Assembly (NCBI GenBank): GCA_030142905.1
Contig: JASJOG010000043.1
Span: 432,001 to 496,000 of the forward strand
Length of the DNA: 64,000 bases
Reading direction: 5' to 3'
Origin: Heliopora coerulea
Taxonomy: Eukaryota > Cnidaria > Anthozoa > Scleralcyonacea > Helioporidae
Shown in pieces: positions 1 through 43,700 of the stretch. Within the stretch, counting starts at the first letter, position 1, and every line of letters starts with the position of its first letter. The position numbers and the translations under genes are program-made. The notes beneath the pieces are model-generated. The model had not been told where the DNA came from and made no database searches. It was given only the letters and a program-made list of their open reading frames with translations.

Positions 1-67
1 AACCATAATGGAACCATAACTATAGTAACTAACTAACTAACCCATAAGTTATGGTTCCATTATGGCT
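1..67. repeat. Inverted repeat at the left window edge
   Basis: Bases 1-22 (aaccataatggaaccataac...) are the reverse complement of about 46-67 (...gttatggttccattatgg). The arms are separated by a short taac-rich loop. The arm may continue beyond the window. It looks like a small foldback element. Between here and 669 I see no other interpretable feature. Confidence 0.7.
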
Positions 68-668
68 CTATTTAAATTTGGTTGCTGGGTTATTATTTTT
101 ATAACAAGACAATTGTTATCTTCTGCAATGTCAAAACAGATTTCCTAACTAGTTGGTTGGTGGACCTCCTCATAACCCTAAAATTCAAATTCAACTGAAA
201 AAGGTCTCCAACCCTAATTGTTCTCCCTCAGGCAAAAATGAACAATATTAAAGACAGTTTGGTACTAATTCAGTGTAAAATAATAAAAAAACCCATCCTC
301 AGTATTCTATTATTATTGATGTAGAATATCCGATCTAAATGATGATGTGGTAGATCATTTGTAGTAATCTATCCACAGGGAGGGTCAGCTATGGAGGGCA
401 AGGGCACACATGCCCTTATAACTTGCAGAAATAAGATGCCAGTATTCCTGGGCACCCTACTTGAAGATTCCACCCTGGTCACAGTGCCCTGGTTGGTGCT
501 TTTGGGTACCTGAATGACTACCTTTAAAATGTCCCTTTGGATCAGAACTCTGCGTCACTTACTAAATACTTCTGGGAAAGAAGCTCTACAGATTTTGGTA
601 GTAATGCGCTGTTCACGTTCAGATGTCATAAAATGGATCCCTGAAACTGAAACCCTCATGTTACTTAC

Positions 669-877
669 CCAATACTGATCGAGTCTCCAATAATCAAACA
701 GTTTTTGAGATTCGGCTTCACAGGATACCCCAGAGGCGGTCCAGGCTTGCAGATCCTGTAAGATGGAATCCTTGTACCGTAAGTTTTAGAAACCAAAAGC
801 AGAATAATATTTACGCACTGGTAAACGACACAACTGTGACAAGATAAAAACTGCATGGTAAAGCTGAGAAAATTCAC
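669..877 (-). CDS. SGNH/GDSL-type hydrolase, first coding exon(s), partial
   Basis: The minus-strand frame contains KPGPPLGYP followed by LIIGDSISIG. The GDS(I/L) block is block I of SGNH hydrolases, with Ser as nucleophile. The frame ends at a good splice donor (gtaagtaa, reading down from 668), so the remaining catalytic blocks should lie to the left, outside the window. A hydrophobic stretch precedes the conserved part, which would suit a signal peptide. The 5' boundary is uncertain: a possible acceptor at 756-757 would make this an internal exon starting just before ICKPGPP. Substrate and exact family are unknown. The identification rests on one motif plus its flank. Confidence 0.45.
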
Positions 878-1993
878 GACCAGCTTATGTCGTTATAAGC
901 GATTTGCCTTAGCGCAACTACAACGTCCCGAATACTTCCGTCAATTTTCAGTTACTCCCTGGGAATTTTAATTACTGCTTTAACACACCTTTGTTTGTTT
1001 AGACGAGTTGACTCCCCAAATATGCAGGTTATACTTATCGTAATAATTATGACGATATCACGTTAATCGCACGAGATATCAGGACGCGTCACGCAATGTA
1101 CAGTCGGGTTGACCATCGAAACTGCCGCGAGATGCTTTTCTGCGAAGGTTTCGAGGATTGTCAAGGTGACGATCCATGGCGTCGAGGATTTTAAACATAT
1201 ACGATCTTATCATGTCAAGTTGAATTGCGTTGTGCTGTCTTTATTGTTAGTGTAAGGCTCAAATCGGTGCCGTACAGACCCAGACCAATTCGTGGACTGC
1301 AGTCTCCCTCAGGGACGCCAGTTTGGTATAGCACTGAGCCCACCTAAAAATCACAATAGAAAGGCATGAAAGTAACGGTCATATATTTTATTTTATTCGA
1401 CACAAGTTGATACGAATGACTTATGATAAAGCTTATTTAAATTGGCACCAAGACTTGTCTGCTTATTTCCACTTGCGGTCCACACGATTTTGAGGTAGCT
1501 TTATCTGAACGCCATTCACTTTGATTTTCCGAACCCTTCTGGCCGTTTTTCTCCGCAGACAGAAACCCGCACACACTAGCCATGCCATTCGGAACTTATG
1601 CTGATTCAAACGAGTCTTTTGGCTGACATAAATTAGTTTTTTCCAATAAGTCAGTGTAAGTCTCAACCGTAATTCTTTGGTGGGCTCTCTGTGGCTATAG
1701 CAACTGTATTGTGAAAGCTTTGAATCCAGGATACACAATTTGTCATGGTTATCATCCCAGTAATGTATGATAGACAATTGATTCAAACAACTTCGAGACA
1801 AATATAAACAAATAAAGTAGAAGAGAGTTGTTTATGTCGCGGTTTGGGGGAATGGTACGAGACAATCATGGCGATGATGACGGGTAAGCATTGATTGAAC
1901 TCAACGTAGCTCAGTGGAGTAAAATTTCCTGAACAGAGAAATGGACTGTCTTCATTTTATAAAAAGATTTAGAATAATTTAACAGGTAAAGGA

Positions 1994-12476
<10,483 letters not shown>

Positions 12477-14141
12477 CCAAGAAGAAGCTTAAAGTATCAG
12501 ACAAGATAGTTTTATATTGGAAATGTATAAGAGAATTTCTTGGACCTATCTTTTTGCAAGATTTGCGCTATGGTTGGTACAAGACATTGAAGAAATGGTA
12601 CTATGAAAGTCTTTGGACAGATAATGTACATTGAATAGATCTAAAATACGTCACATAATGAATCCCACGCTGGGATAATTTAAATAATTTCATAAAACGA
12701 AATGTGACTTGCGAATAGCAACGCAATATAAAGTTCTCTGCATGTATGGTAAAATTAATTCATTTTGAACATTACCGGTAAGGGAACTTTGGCTCAGTGT
12801 CGCAGATTTTTGTCTCGTTCGGGCAGTAATAATTGGTTAATGTTGGTCAACCTACATCCTTATTTTCCTGGAAATTTGTATATCGAATGTAGTGGACATT
12901 GCCTCATAAAAAGAATTCGGTCGCAGACTGACCTTTATCGTCCGCTATATTCTCCATTTTCACCAAGTTCATCTTGAAGAAAATAGACCGCATAACGCAG
13001 TTTCTTTCTCCATGTAGTCTTGCCAGGAAGTCCATCTTTTTCTACCCATTTCGTGCTTCCAATCCTGTGTCACTGGCTTGCGACAGAATTCATGAATTTT
13101 GAGTAAAAATGAACTGTTTCGAAATATCAAAGTTCACGGTCGATTGTCAACTTGGTGGATCTGCACCACTACCACCACTAATTCCACCCCAAGATTCTGC
13201 AATAGAATAACCTCCGTGGCCGCCTCTTTCACTCATCACTTGTCGAACTAACTGAATTCCATCCATTTACATGTTACATCAAAACAAAATTCAGCGGATT
13301 ATTTAGCACAATTTTGCTCGAAGAATTGATCATTGGATTGTTGTGATGAGCGGTAATGTTCTATTCTCGCTATATTTGACTTTTTTTTTGAATATTCAAA
13401 ACGAAATATGCGGTTGTTTTTGTACGGGCAATAACAGATGGCACATTAATCCATGTAGACATTCGTATAAGTCTAAATATGAAACATCACGTTAAGGAAG
13501 AACTTTAACATACACCTGTGGTGTATGTTACAGAAACGGAAAGGAAATAAAGTAATAACCTTTGGTCATTGACTAGTCTCGTCTTTTTGCAAGAAATTTA
13601 AGAGAATTTTAGCTCTCAAACGGGGCTAGGGGGCTAATTTGCATACCGTAGAGTATCAAATAAGGCGCCATTTATGATTAAGTTCTATATTTTGGGTATT
13701 GGCGTGTTGCAGCTTTCTTTGTGGTTTATGTTCCTCATATCTTGTCTGCCAATTAATAATACATCTGGGTTATGGACAGCAGCATTTTGAAATATTACGT
13801 TAAAAATGCCTCGAAAAGTTTAGCGAAAGTAAGTTGAACAATTGCAGTTCTGATGCTCTGAACTGTATCTTTGTGAGCCAAATTTGCCTTAATTTGGCAA
13901 CAGTTCACGTGCCAGTCAGCAAACATTCTGTTAGGCATTCATATTTACAAGAGATAGCGTCACTTTTGGCGCGCATAATTCAGAAGACCTTAACTATCTA
14001 TACTTTGACAAGGACAAAAGGTTACAGAAATTATTCATGTACAACCTTAGCAATAGAAAGTGACAGCTTTTTTTTCTATCTCTAAGTGGACTACAATTGT
14101 CGTCGGCACAGCATCCTGGGGAGGAGGTGTAGCATGTTGAA
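12477..14141. other. Convergent FHIP2/tankyrase 3' intergenic region
   Basis: Both genes end towards this 1.67-kb stretch. An AATAAA at 13546-13551 on the plus strand is a candidate FHIP2 polyadenylation signal, far downstream of the stop. A near-perfect small palindrome (taacatacacc-tgt-ggtgtatgtta) lies at 13506-13530. Open frames here have no recognisable protein character. I see no other gene. Confidence 0.5.
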
Positions 14142-33963
<19,822 letters not shown>

Positions 33964-33984
33964 TTTGAATAAAGCCGCACTCAA

Positions 33985-34798
33985 AATTTCGCCAAGCGAA
34001 AACTTGCTGGATGGGGATCCATTGGGATCTATAGGACTTTTGTGAAGTGTGGGATGGTTAAGGTTTTTTTTGCTTTTGCAGTTTTCTTTTTTTCCTTCCT
34101 TCCTTCCTTCCTTCCTTCCTTCCTTCCTTCCTTCCTTCCTTCCTTCCTTCCTTCCTTCCTTCCTTCCTTCCTTCCTTCCTTCCTTCCTTCCTTCCTTCCT
34201 TCCTTCCTTCCTTCCTTCCTCTCTCTCCCACTCTTTCTCTCTCTCTCTCTCCCTTCTGCCTCCTAAACTGGGGCTACGACGTCTGAACGTAAGCTACGAA
34301 TTCCGAGTTTGAATAAAGTTAAATGGAGTTTAATTTTCTCTTCCTCATTCACGGCATCTCTCTTATTTTCAAATTCTATTTGAAGAAGATAATTGCTTAA
34401 GTTTTTGGAATTAACGCTGTGAATTCTGTCTGGAAAAAACAGAAAACGAACCATTCGAAAAAATAATACTGCACTGTGATAACACTTTAACAGTCTAAAG
34501 CTACTGTGTTCTCAGAAACACCAATCCAGTTATTAAGTTGAGATGAAAAAAAATATCTACATAAATAGCGAGAAAAAGAATTGTGAAAACAAAGCCGGTT
34601 CTTGGCTTCATTAAACTTTTCACGGACCTAAAATTAACAACTGCACAAAATAGAAATTGGGGAAACAGGTAAAGTTTCTCAATAATCAAGTTCTAGAAAC
34701 GTGCATCCTGATTGGCTGATCAGACTTCACAGGCTTTTCGACTGGTTGCGCTGAAGCCATTTTGTTCTTTCTGAAGTTTTTACGAACTGTATTAATAT
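33985..34798. promoter_or_regulatory. Shared head-to-head promoter region of tankyrase and OGA
   Basis: Tankyrase starts leftwards at 33963 (or 33984) and OGA rightwards at 34799, so about 0.8 kb must contain both 5' UTRs and both promoters. No TATA box is convincingly placed. A 128-bp tetranucleotide array sits in the middle. The bidirectional promoter is inferred from geometry alone. Confidence 0.55.
34092..34219. repeat. (TTCC)n tetranucleotide array between TNKS and OGA
   Basis: About 32 uninterrupted ttcc units, a pure polypurine/polypyrimidine tract, followed by a ct-rich tail to about 34255. It lies in the inter-promoter region, about 130-260 bp from the tankyrase start. Confidence 0.98.
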
Positions 34799-37700
34799 AT
34801 GGTGCCAGCTCCAGGAAGTTATTGCTTTAAATCGGAAAACCAAGACACCACGTCGATGGAGCCGAAACAGGACCATCGAGAGTTTATTTCTGGAGCTGTT
34901 GAAGGTGCTGCAGAAAGCAGAAGTGAAATATTACCACACAAGAACTTCTGTACCGGCATATTCCTGCTTACAAAGTGAAGGTGTACTTAACGCAGATTTT
35001 TAATTTGTTATAGGATTCTATGGGAGACCGTGGACGTTTGATCAACGTAAACAACTGTTCGTTAGGTAGGTAGACAAGATGCGTTTGATGAATTAAGGTT
35101 GGGCTGAAGAAGGTAAACGAAGGCGCAAAGACACCAGAACTACATATATTTCCTCACAAATATACCAGTTTTATGGCCTGGTGTGGCTGAAAGATAATCC
35201 ATCATTTTAGGTCTTTTTGGTTCAAATATCAAATCCTCTACCCTAAGTCTAGACTATCAAACTGGGTTAACAAATCAGATGTAAGAAAATCTGATTATTT
35301 TACTTCTATTATCCTAAGTGGTTGAATAAATTTATAAAAGATTCATTGCATGCTTCAGATAATACACCCCCAAAACTGTGAATCAGATATGTAGGTTTAA
35401 TAGTTTTGGTTTTACCTTAAAGTGGAGTTGGGGGTGTATTGTACATGAACTGTGCTTCAAAAAGTAGCTACAGAATTTAAGGGATCACAATTTTATAAAG
35501 TTTCTCTTTCAGTTACAATTTCATTTTCTTGCTGTTCTCTCCATTGCTGGGTGAGAATTGTGAATCCTGAATTTAGATCAAGTGACAAATTTAAAAATAC
35601 AGATTAATACAGGTTGAGAGCTGGAAACTTTGGCAAGTTTTCACCATTAAGCTTAATTATCATTTTGTTTTAGGTTGAATAAATTTGGATTAAGCTTTTA
35701 TCTTTATGCTCCAAAAGATGACATCAAACATCGGACATTATGGAGGGAAATGTACAACGAGGAAGAGAGGGGTAATATCTTTACTTCAAAACAAGTTAAT
35801 GTATTTTATTGTGCAAAATAAGATTGATCACCATTAATCAAGTCAGCACAGTGGCATCTGGAAGCTAGTTGAATTTAGGGGGACCAAGAACAAATTTTTA
35901 GTTCAGGGTGGGTGTTTTTGCATAAATGTTTTCATCACTTATATTGTCGACAATACTGGGACAATACTTGCAGTTTTACATCTATGGTAAAGCACATTTC
36001 ATGTTTAGAAGAAAGGAATGTTTCACTGGATTACTAATTTATGAATTAAAAGACTAAATACAATTAGTAGAAACTTAGTTGAGTACTGTTGCAAATGCTG
36101 CATTCTGATTGGCTATGCTACTTGCTATCTATTCATTGATAGATAAGCAAGTAGCAAAAATGGCTTCCACCTCTCGTTTTTGTGAAGTTTCTGAAGACAA
36201 AATAGAATGCTTACTTGAAAGTGCAATCTCAGAGAAGATGAAAAATGTTCTTTGCAAAGTGTGTTTCTAAAACAATTAGATTATTCACTCTCGATTTCTA
36301 TGCAGTGATAGTTGACTTAGGCTTCACCCTCGTCAACTATCACCTCATAGAAATCTTGAGCTCATAATCTAATTGTTAATTATAAAATGCCATAGGTTTT
36401 ATAACCCTTTTGAAGGATACTAAAAGTATAGAGATTGTACAGCCAGGTTGAGACATGATTAATTTTGAGACACGTTCTCTGACTAAATTTTATTAAAACA
36501 CAAGCTTTTGACTACCTAACTGTAGTCAAAAGCTTGTGTTTTAATAAAATCTAGTCAGAGAATGTGTCTCAAGATACTAAAAGTGATCATACATTTATCC
36601 TGAGTTTTAGCAGTATCTTCGTGCAACTCTAAATTATAGTGAAGTATCAGCCATGGCTTAAATGTGTACAGTACACTAGATTTTTAATCATATAGATATT
36701 TTAATTATTTATTATATAGATATTTTAATTTTGAAATGCAAGTACATGTGGTGGAAAAAATTGGAAAACACTTTGCACAGTGTTACCATATCTGTTTTTT
36801 AAGGGGGCTGAACAATATTTCAGTCTTCCCTGGTAAAATGTTAGGGGGCTGTGGCCCCCCTGCTTCCTACGCTACTGAGTCAGTGGCATTTTGCTACTTT
36901 ATTCAGCAATGCTGCTACTTTGGTAGATTTCAAAGTTAGAAACACATCAACCCATTTAGCCAGTAACAAAAAAATTTAACAACTTCACTTATACTGCATC
37001 CTCACCCCATCTCTGAAAAGAATCACCCATAGCAGCCATAATACTGGAAAATGCTGAGTCTATACCCCGGTTTTCAAACGGTGGGTCCTGACCCAAAGTT
37101 GGGTCGCAAGTGATTTTCAAGTGGGTCACTGTGATATGCATGGGTCACATGGGTCCGGGGCATAGGAACCAGGTCACCAGTGTCTATATTGGGTCGCGAT
37201 CGCATTTTCCTGGAAAAATGCACTGAAGGTGTTTCCAAAAATATGTTTTCCGAAAAAATTTAGTACACCAGCCTTTGGAAGCTTATTGTGTCTGTTGGGT
37301 ATAGTGAATCAGTCAATATCTACACCTGATCTATACATGAACTACTGCGAACATGTCTAGTTCTTCCAAACAACCTAGACGATCAATCCTTCCTGTTTAT
37401 TTGGATTTGTATGGTGCTATTGAATATTCAGGAGCATGTATTTGTGTTGTGTGTCAGAAGACAATCGCAAATGAATTGATAAAACCTAACAAGTTGGAAC
37501 GTCACATGAATACTCATGCCAAATTTGCCAAGTTGGATAAAGATGCTCGTAAACATGCTTTTCAAAAATGTAGTGAACAGTACTTGAAATTGGTGAAATT
37601 GCTCATGAGTTTGCTAACCAAGAAAGACAAAATTGCTATTTTCACCTGAAAGACTGCCTTTGTATTGGCTAAGCATTGTGCCGCTTTGGAACTACTTATG

Positions 37701-40700
37701 TGTGTGAGATGGTGTTCTCCTCTATGGCTTTCATTAGGAATAAGTATAGGGGTCGGTTGACCCATGAAAATTTACAGTGGTGTATGATTTGCGCCACCTC
37801 CTTTTCCAGCCAAGGTACGAGAAATTAATTAAGAAGGACTAAAATTAGTAAGCTGTTGATGTTTAAAGTGACAACAATAAAAATCTTGACGTTTTTACAA
37901 ATGATGCTGTCATATATCATGTTGTTGTTGGTTGAGGTGTACAAGGTTTGGGTTGCGGGACACATGCTGAGAGTGAAAGTTGGGTCGCCATGAAAATCTT
38001 GTGAAAACCGGGGATCTATACAATCAAAAATCATCACATTAATTCTTCTGTTAAGATTATAAGAGTCATGCAACTCCTTAAAAAATGACACATCAACTCC
38101 ATGGGGGGAGGGGGTGTTGCAAAACTTTTAACAAGCACTGCCCTGACAACCCTTTAAGACTTTTTAAATTTTCCTCATACTTATTCTTTGCATTTTTCAT
38201 TTAAATTTTAAATTTTTGAAAAATAATTATGTAGTTAAAAAGAGATTTGTGAGAAATTTGTTGTTGATAGAAGTATTGCACACTCCAGAGTATCTCAGAT
38301 TGCTTAAAGCCTTGGATTGACCAAATTACCTGACAATGACTGCATGGTTGAGTATTCTAATTTGTTCTTTTTATTTCCTCCAGAAAACTTGAAATCACTG
38401 ATTACCTCAGCCAAAGAGCACAATGTCATATTTATCTATGCCCTGTCACCAGGGCTTGACATGGTCTTTTCAAGCTCTAAAGAAGTTGATATTTTAAAGA
38501 AGAAGATGAAACAGGTTATTGAGATTCGAAATTCTTTAATTGTTAGAACTTCTCACAAAACTTTAATTCATTATTGGTATCTTCAACCTAGCCAAAAATG
38601 GCTGTTTATTTATAATTAACTTTACTCTGTCTAATGCCAGCCGTGGACAATTTCACTCATTAAAGGTAGAGCTCATTGCCAGCTTGTGGGTTACTGGGTT
38701 AATCCTAGCAGATGGTGTACAACTTATAAACATGTTTATGGTATTGAATCTGCATTATTTTACAGATTGCTGATCTTGGTTGTGAAGCATTTGCATTGCT
38801 CTATGATGATATAGATCCGGAGATACGACCAGCCGACAAACACGCCTTTGAATCATTTGCACATGCACAAGTATCTGTGACCAATCAAGTATTTCATTTC
38901 TTGAAAAAACCCAAATATTTCTTGGTTTGCCCAACAGGTTAGCTGTGTGATTATCTTGTTAGTTGTTGCATGGCATGACTGGCCTTTCAGTAAATTAATT
39001 TAATGGAAATTGTATAGGGAAAAGAAGGATTACTGTTCAGTAAGTTGTCTTGTTTCATGAAATGGTAACATGTACATAGATAGTAACATGTAGGTAGATG
39101 TTTTATGAAGACATGTCCAGATGTATATCTGCATGTGTATACACCAGTTTGTTTATGTATATATATTTAGCATTTGTGTATAATTATAATATTGTACAAA
39201 GTTCAAAGTCCTGCTACTAGTACCTGTCATCTTTGTTTAGAATATGCAGCATCTCGTGCAGTCCCTACTGTTGATAAATCACCTTATCTCAACACCCTGG
39301 GAACTCAATTGCATCCTTCTGTTGATATTATGTGGACAGGTAAGTGTGTTTCAACAAAGAAAGTAATAAAAATATAGATGAAGCATGATCAGATATAGAC
39401 ATAATTGAAACAGTGAAAACGGCGTTCTTCTGATCAAAGTATTTTATTTCAAGCTTTTGGTCACCAGACTGTGACCTTCCTTAGGAAGCTCAAAATAAAA
39501 TACTTTGATCAGAAGAACGCCGTTTTCACTGTTTCAAAAAGAAAGTAATGTTTCAGTTTGATCTAAAACCCCAAAGTCCTCATTTTTATGAAATATTTGC
39601 AAGATGATTGTAGAGCAAGATTCATTAGTGTAGAATGTAAAAGCCAACTTGGGAGGTCTGCCTGACTTGGTGGGATTTGAACAGGTATCTTTAGGTAATC
39701 GGACAGTTGTTCTACTAGTGAAGCTGTGAAGTCAGCTGGGTTCATTAGGCCCATTTAATCCACTACGGTATAACTATTAGTGGGTGGGATATTCACATGC
39801 CAACTTCATGTTAATCCACAAGGATGTGCAGTGTTTCATCTTCTTTCTACGTTTTGCCTTTGAAAAGTGGCTATACACTGTGGGAATGAATGCGTTTCAA
39901 CAAACCTTGGGGCTAACTAAAGACTGAAACCTCAGTCGTTTTCCAGGTGGTTGTTCCAGTGACCGATGAATTGACAAACCTAGATTTTTGTAGAGCTCTC
40001 TGGGACTTCAAAGCGAGGCTGTGGAAATTTTTGGCCCGCGGGGTAATCTTACTAAAAAAAGATAGTATTTTAGCTGGCTCTCTGAGACTGATTCTCAGAC
40101 ATTCTAAGAAGTTTTGCTTGACATTTTTTGCAATAAGATCCTCAGTCTTAGTAATTTTGGCTCACATAGGCTCCCGCAGGTACCCCATTGGTCACGGAAC
40201 TGGTTAGAAGAATACGTTCTCGCTTATTCTTAACGAAGAGAACTCAGCTTACGATTTCTCTCTCTACTTTGTCAACATGGTGGTGAACCATGGTATCCAT
40301 GGGGAACTATCTAGTGCACATGCATGTCATATATTCCCACCACGAATTTATGCATATATTCCGTATTTTTCAGGCTCCAAGGTTGTATCCAAAGTCATTA
40401 CAACGCACTCCATACGAGTTGTAACCAACGTCTTAAAACGCAAACCCGTCATTTGGGACAACATTCACGCAAATGACTACGACCAAAGGCGGTTATTTCT
40501 TGGCCCGTATGACGGACGGCCTATCCAACTGTACACTAATCTTCGAGGAATTCTAACCAACCCAAACTGTGAATTTGAGAGTAACTTTATTCCTATACAC
40601 ACTTTATCGACGTGGATCAAATGTGCACGTGAAACTTTTTGTTGCGAGGAAAAGCCTTCTGGATTAGACATTCCTGAGGAGAGTAATAACGGAGATGTTT

Positions 40701-43700
40701 TTCGGAATGTTGAGGAATCAGATTCTATAGAACCTATGGAAGCGGAACCTGTTGAAGTTGGTGCTTCTGATAGTGTCAAAGACAATAATGAGGTTGATTC
40801 TCAGATTGATTCCAAGGATAACGAAGATAAAGTTGACTCTACTATGGAGACCGACACAGAAAGTGATTCAAATCCATGTACTGAAAAGGAATCTGTGGAA
40901 TCACTTCCTTCAAAATCCAAGTCAATAGCCGTGTTAAAAGCTTACGATCCTGAGGAAGCGTTGAGACTGGCTGTTACGGAGTGGCTTGACGAGTTTAGTC
41001 AACCGAAAAGCGTTATATTTAACTCATATGCAAAGAGTGGAGCCTTTACCGTGGCAAACACCTCTGTTCCAATTCAGGCGACGTCTTCCATGCCTGTTCA
41101 AACCAATCCAACCAGTTCAACAGGCGTTAAGGTTACTGCAGTTGCCTCTCCCTCGCCCATAAAAGTAGCTAAAGAAAAAAGTAGAAACAAGATCAGAAAA
41201 GACTTGGAATCGGAACGTAAGGTTGCAGTGAAAGTTCAGCTAGTTTGCATGTTTTATCTGTTTAAACTGATATTTACCAAGTATGTACATGCCTCCCTCC
41301 CTCCCTCCCTCCCTCTCTTCCTTTTTTTCCTTTTCTTTCTTTCTTTCTTTCTTTCTTTCTTTCCTTCCTTCCTTCCTTCCTTCCTTCCTTCCTTCCTTCC
41401 TTCCTTCCTTCCTTCCTTCCTTCCTTCCTTCCTTCCTTCCTTCCTACCTACCTACCTACCTACCTACCTACCTACCTACCTACCTACCTACCTACCTACC
41501 TACCTACCTACATACCTACATACCTACCTACCCACCTACCCACCCACCTACCCACCCACCTACCTACCTACCCACCCACCTACCTACCTACCTACCTACC
41601 TACCTTTTCCTGATATCGTAACACCATGCGTGTTTGAATGCCAATATCCAAACAAGGAAAACCATCATGTTTTTCTTGAGGGAGCTTTGGTTTCCCCTCT
41701 TCTTTAACTTCTCTAGCCAGTTAATGTGAAACTAGATACGACAAACGTTTAGAAATCCAAACGGTAGCAAACGAACATGACAAACACACTCACTCTTCAG
41801 AGAGGTGGAAGAAGGAGCAGACCGTTTCGAGAGTGACTACAAAATGTTGGTAGGATAGCGAAAGTTTGACAGTGGTCTCTACATGGTTATATCACTTTGG
41901 TGAGAGTTAATTGGTCTTTACCTTCTCAAGAAAACCCATTTTGACAAAGTGTAGTATAGTGCAATTGTCGAAAAACTACGTTGAACAAAATGACCGAGCG
42001 TGCAGTTAAATCTGACAAAGGAAACTGGAAATACCCTTGCGCGCTGCGAGATTGCCTAGTTGGGCCGGCGTGTGGCTACGCCTCGTGAAAGGTTACCAAT
42101 GTCCCATCACGTCAATGTGCTGACCTAAGGTTTGCGACGTGCGCCTGCGCTTCAATTACAATAACAATTCCAAGAAAGATTTTCAATAAATGTTTGATGT
42201 ATTTCTTTTAGCACTGGCTAAACCGTTGATAGAAAATGGTGAGTGTTTTTCGTTATTAATGTTTATGGAGAGGTGGAAGAGTGTTAACGAAAGTCACCCA
42301 GGCACACCACCAAAGCATCACAAAAACAACATATCCTCGAACCCACAGCCCTCCCTCACAACATCACAAGTACACCGTCCAATCCGAGATAAACTCCTGA
42401 AAAGAAAACAATCTCTATGAAATATCGTGTCCACCCGACAACTTTAAAAAGTATGAGATAAAACATATTCCGAAGAATAACGTCATCTTGAAAACTCAAG
42501 ATATGAGTCAATTATGAGACGAAACATCACAGTTTCAACCAAAATTTCGTCTTGTTATTGACTCATATCTTGAGTTGTCAAAACATATTCTTCGGAATAT
42601 GTTTTATCTTATCCATGAAGTATTTTCAGCACATTTCAGCATGCAATTCAAACAAGTGGTTGAAATAATTTCAAGGGCTACTTTGATTACTCAAGAATCG
42701 TGTGGGGTTACTAGAAGAGCCACGTGCAAAGGTCTTGTGTTGCTCACTAAAGCTTAACGTTTTTCACTGTTGCGAAATTTTCAGACACTCAAGGAGCACA
42801 TTCTTCTGTTGGGGAAGAGATGGAGGTTGTGGAAACGAAAACCAAGGAAGAGGACGACGACTCACAGCGAAAACACGAGTTGCCGTTTCGACTTACAGTT
42901 GATGATCTGCTGCTGTTGGTGGACTTTTTTTACCTACCACATCAGCACGGCAAGAGAGCCTTGCAGATTCTCACTGACTTCAAATGGTTGAAGGCCAATG
43001 CAATCAAGATAGAAGAGTTATCTGAAGACGATAGTGCTCAAAAGGTTTGATAAAAAGGTTTTGTGTTGAGTAGAATGAGACAGCAGGAAAGATAGGAATA
43101 GAAAGTAAAGAATAGGGAAGGGAGGGAAGGGGAGAGAAGGGGAGGGAAGAGAAGGGAAGGGAATGGAACGGAACGGAACGGAAGGGAAAGTGTGGGGCGG
43201 AAAAAAAAAGAAGGGAGTGGAAGGGAAAGGAAGAGGAGGGGAAAGGAGGGGAAGGAAAGGAAAGGAAGGGGGGAGGCAAGGAGGAATGGGGGACGAGGGT
43301 GAAGGAGGAATGGAGGGAGGCAGCGCTTTCAGCTTCTCATTCAGTGTAGCACTTTAAGGTTGATAACTTTGACCTTATTCTGACAACGTTTAAGCCATGA
43401 ATTGAGGAACGATCTTTTTCCTTTTGAGTAAGCTGCAGGCAAGGCGCCAGTGCACCTACACGCGTGTCGAGGTCATCCCGCAGTTGGAACACGACACGCA
43501 TGTCGATTTCTGTGTTTGTTCGTTGTTCAACTAGAGGGAGTGCATGGAGTAACTGCGTGATTAAAATTTACGTCTTTTTACAACGTTACAACAAAACTTG
43601 GCGGTGCAACTGTCCTTTTTCTGTCCTTCCCTTTGATCTTGCGTAGGTGTCTGAATGGAAGGAAAGAGCCAAGCAGTTTCATGGCTATGTTCAAAATGTC

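Noticed and set aside
1463..1801. 112-aa minus-strand ORF ending in a basic VNGVQIKLPQNRVDRKWK tail
   Set aside because: The tail looks protein-like, but I recognise no family and could not connect splice sites. It could be the last exon of an unseen gene, so it is left unannotated.
34042..34312. LPSF-repeat proteins at the TNKS-OGA gap
   Set aside because: Translations of the (TTCC)n microsatellite, stop-free in all frames on that strand.
40277..41707. 476-codon continuous frame including PSFL and LPTY repeats
   Set aside because: Only 40374-41216 is exon. Splice phases, family alignment and the tetranucleotide array show that the rest is intron.
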